Below, in pieces: positions 37,968 through 38,551 of a stretch of 38,551 nucleotides of DNA. Position numbers and translations under genes: made by a program. Position 1 is the first letter of the stretch. Each line of letters begins with the position of its first letter. The notes beneath the pieces are model-generated. The model did not search any database and was not told where the DNA came from. It was given only the letters and a program-made list of their open reading frames with translations. The stretch is taken from assembly GCA_024280475.1 (NCBI GenBank), contig JAJRQA010000036.1:1-38551 (forward strand), read 5' to 3'. The DNA is from Alphaproteobacteria bacterium (lineage in GTDB: Bacteria; Pseudomonadota; Alphaproteobacteria; Rhizobiales; JAKIUO01).

Positions 37968-38551
37968 ATGCCGTCATTTTCGACAAAACTGGAAGAAGCG
38001 CTGCATCGGGCATTGGAATATGCCAATGAGTACGACCACGAATTCATAACACTGGAACATCTGTTATTTTCACTGATTGACGATACGGATGCTGCGGCAG
38101 TCATGCGGGCCTGTATGGTCGATATTGATGAACTGCGCGGTAAGGTTCAGCACTATCTCGAAACAGAGCTTTCAGGCATTGTCATCGATGATGAAGATCA
38201 TGAAGCCCAGCCCACGGCCGGTTTCCAGCGAGTTATTCATCGGGCAATCATCCACGTCCAATCATCTGGACGTGAAGAAGTTACAGGAGCCAATGTGCTG
38301 GTTGCTATTTTTGCTGAACGCGAAAGCCACGCTGCCTATTTTCTTCAAGAACAAGATATGACCCGGTTTGACGCGGTCAACTATATCTCGCATGGCATCG
38401 CCAAACGTGATGATATGTCAGAACCACGCCATATTAGCGGTATCGAAGAAGACACTCCTTCGTTTGGAGAAGAGCCCGCCGGCAAGTCAAACGATGCGCT
38501 TGATACCTATTGCGTCAATCTCAATGAGAAAGCGCGCGACGGCAAAATCGA
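37968..38551 (+). CDS. clpA: ATP-dependent Clp protease ATP-binding subunit ClpA, N-terminal part (partial)
   Basis: AAA+ unfoldase that feeds substrates to ClpP and receives N-end-rule cargo from ClpS. About 194 residues are present; the gene runs off the window. The N-terminal Clp-N domain is clear: MPSFSTKLEEALHRALEYAN, HEFITLEHLLFSLIDDTDAA, the second repeat FQRVIHRAIIHVQSSGREEV and TGANVLVAIFAERESHAAYF. The linker up to the window end leads toward the first ATPase module (LDTYCVNLNEKARDGKI is the usual beginning), so no Walker motif can be checked. GAGG lies seven bases before the ATG. Confidence 0.96.
   Translation, partial: MPSFSTKLEEALHRALEYANEYDHEFITLEHLLFSLIDDTDAAAVMRACMVDIDELRGKVQHYLETELSGIVIDDEDHEAQPTAGFQRVIHRAIIHVQSSGREEVTGANVLVAIFAERESHAAYFLQEQDMTRFDAVNYISHGIAKRDDMSEPRHISGIEEDTPSFGEEPAGKSNDALDTYCVNLNEKARDGKI

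Overview
The window looks like core chromosome of an alphaproteobacterium, most likely of the Hyphomicrobiales (Rhizobiales). The evidence is gene order: purMN opposite a CDP-alcohol phosphatidyltransferase / AI-2E permease / hdaA / ppk / ppx run ending tail-to-tail with rnd, then rne / amiC / mrcA / prfB, then bactofilin / DUF455 / bcp / AsmA-like, then a SPOR-tailed D,D-carboxypeptidase divergent from clpS-clpA. Other pointers are a coenzyme-B12-dependent ribonucleotide reductase (NrdJ) of the long alphaproteobacterial type and an RNase E with a large insertion in its S1 region. Base composition looks moderate (about half G+C by eye), low for many relatives; I do not assign a genus. I found no tRNA, rRNA, insertion sequence, prophage or CRISPR array.

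Left part (1-13021): the start of glnB (cut by the window edge); a secreted TPR protein; purM-purN on the minus strand; then a rightward set of DUF2066 protein, CDP-alcohol phosphatidyltransferase, AI-2E/PerM-type permease, HdaA, polyphosphate kinase and Ppx/GppA phosphatase. RNase D converges on ppx. The run joins membrane, replication-control and polyphosphate functions.

Middle (13022-19591): an 834-bp leader region ahead of nrdJ containing hairpins and a perfect DnaA-box 9-mer; nrdJ with a strong terminator; then two unrecognised genes (a 207-residue acidic soluble protein and a 140-residue three-helix membrane protein), the second overlapping the 3' end of a CinA/MoaB-like molybdopterin-binding-domain gene. 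This is the least explained coding stretch.

Right part (19676-38551): rne with a long leader; a 962-bp rne/amiC divergent region with a possible 27-residue peptide; amiC and mrcA (peptidoglycan hydrolysis and synthesis); prfB, which needs a programmed +1 frameshift; bactofilin, DUF455, bcp; a giant AsmA-like envelope protein; a membrane-bound YdjM/YbcI-like protein; a D,D-carboxypeptidase with SPOR tail; and clpS-clpA (clpA cut by the right edge). Envelope building is the dominant theme.

I see no convincing wholly new system. The best leads are the two orphan genes after nrdJ, the repeated module inside NrdJ, the unusual clpS 5' region with a TAATG-overlapping small ORF, the possible small RNA before nrdJ and the peptide ORF before amiC.
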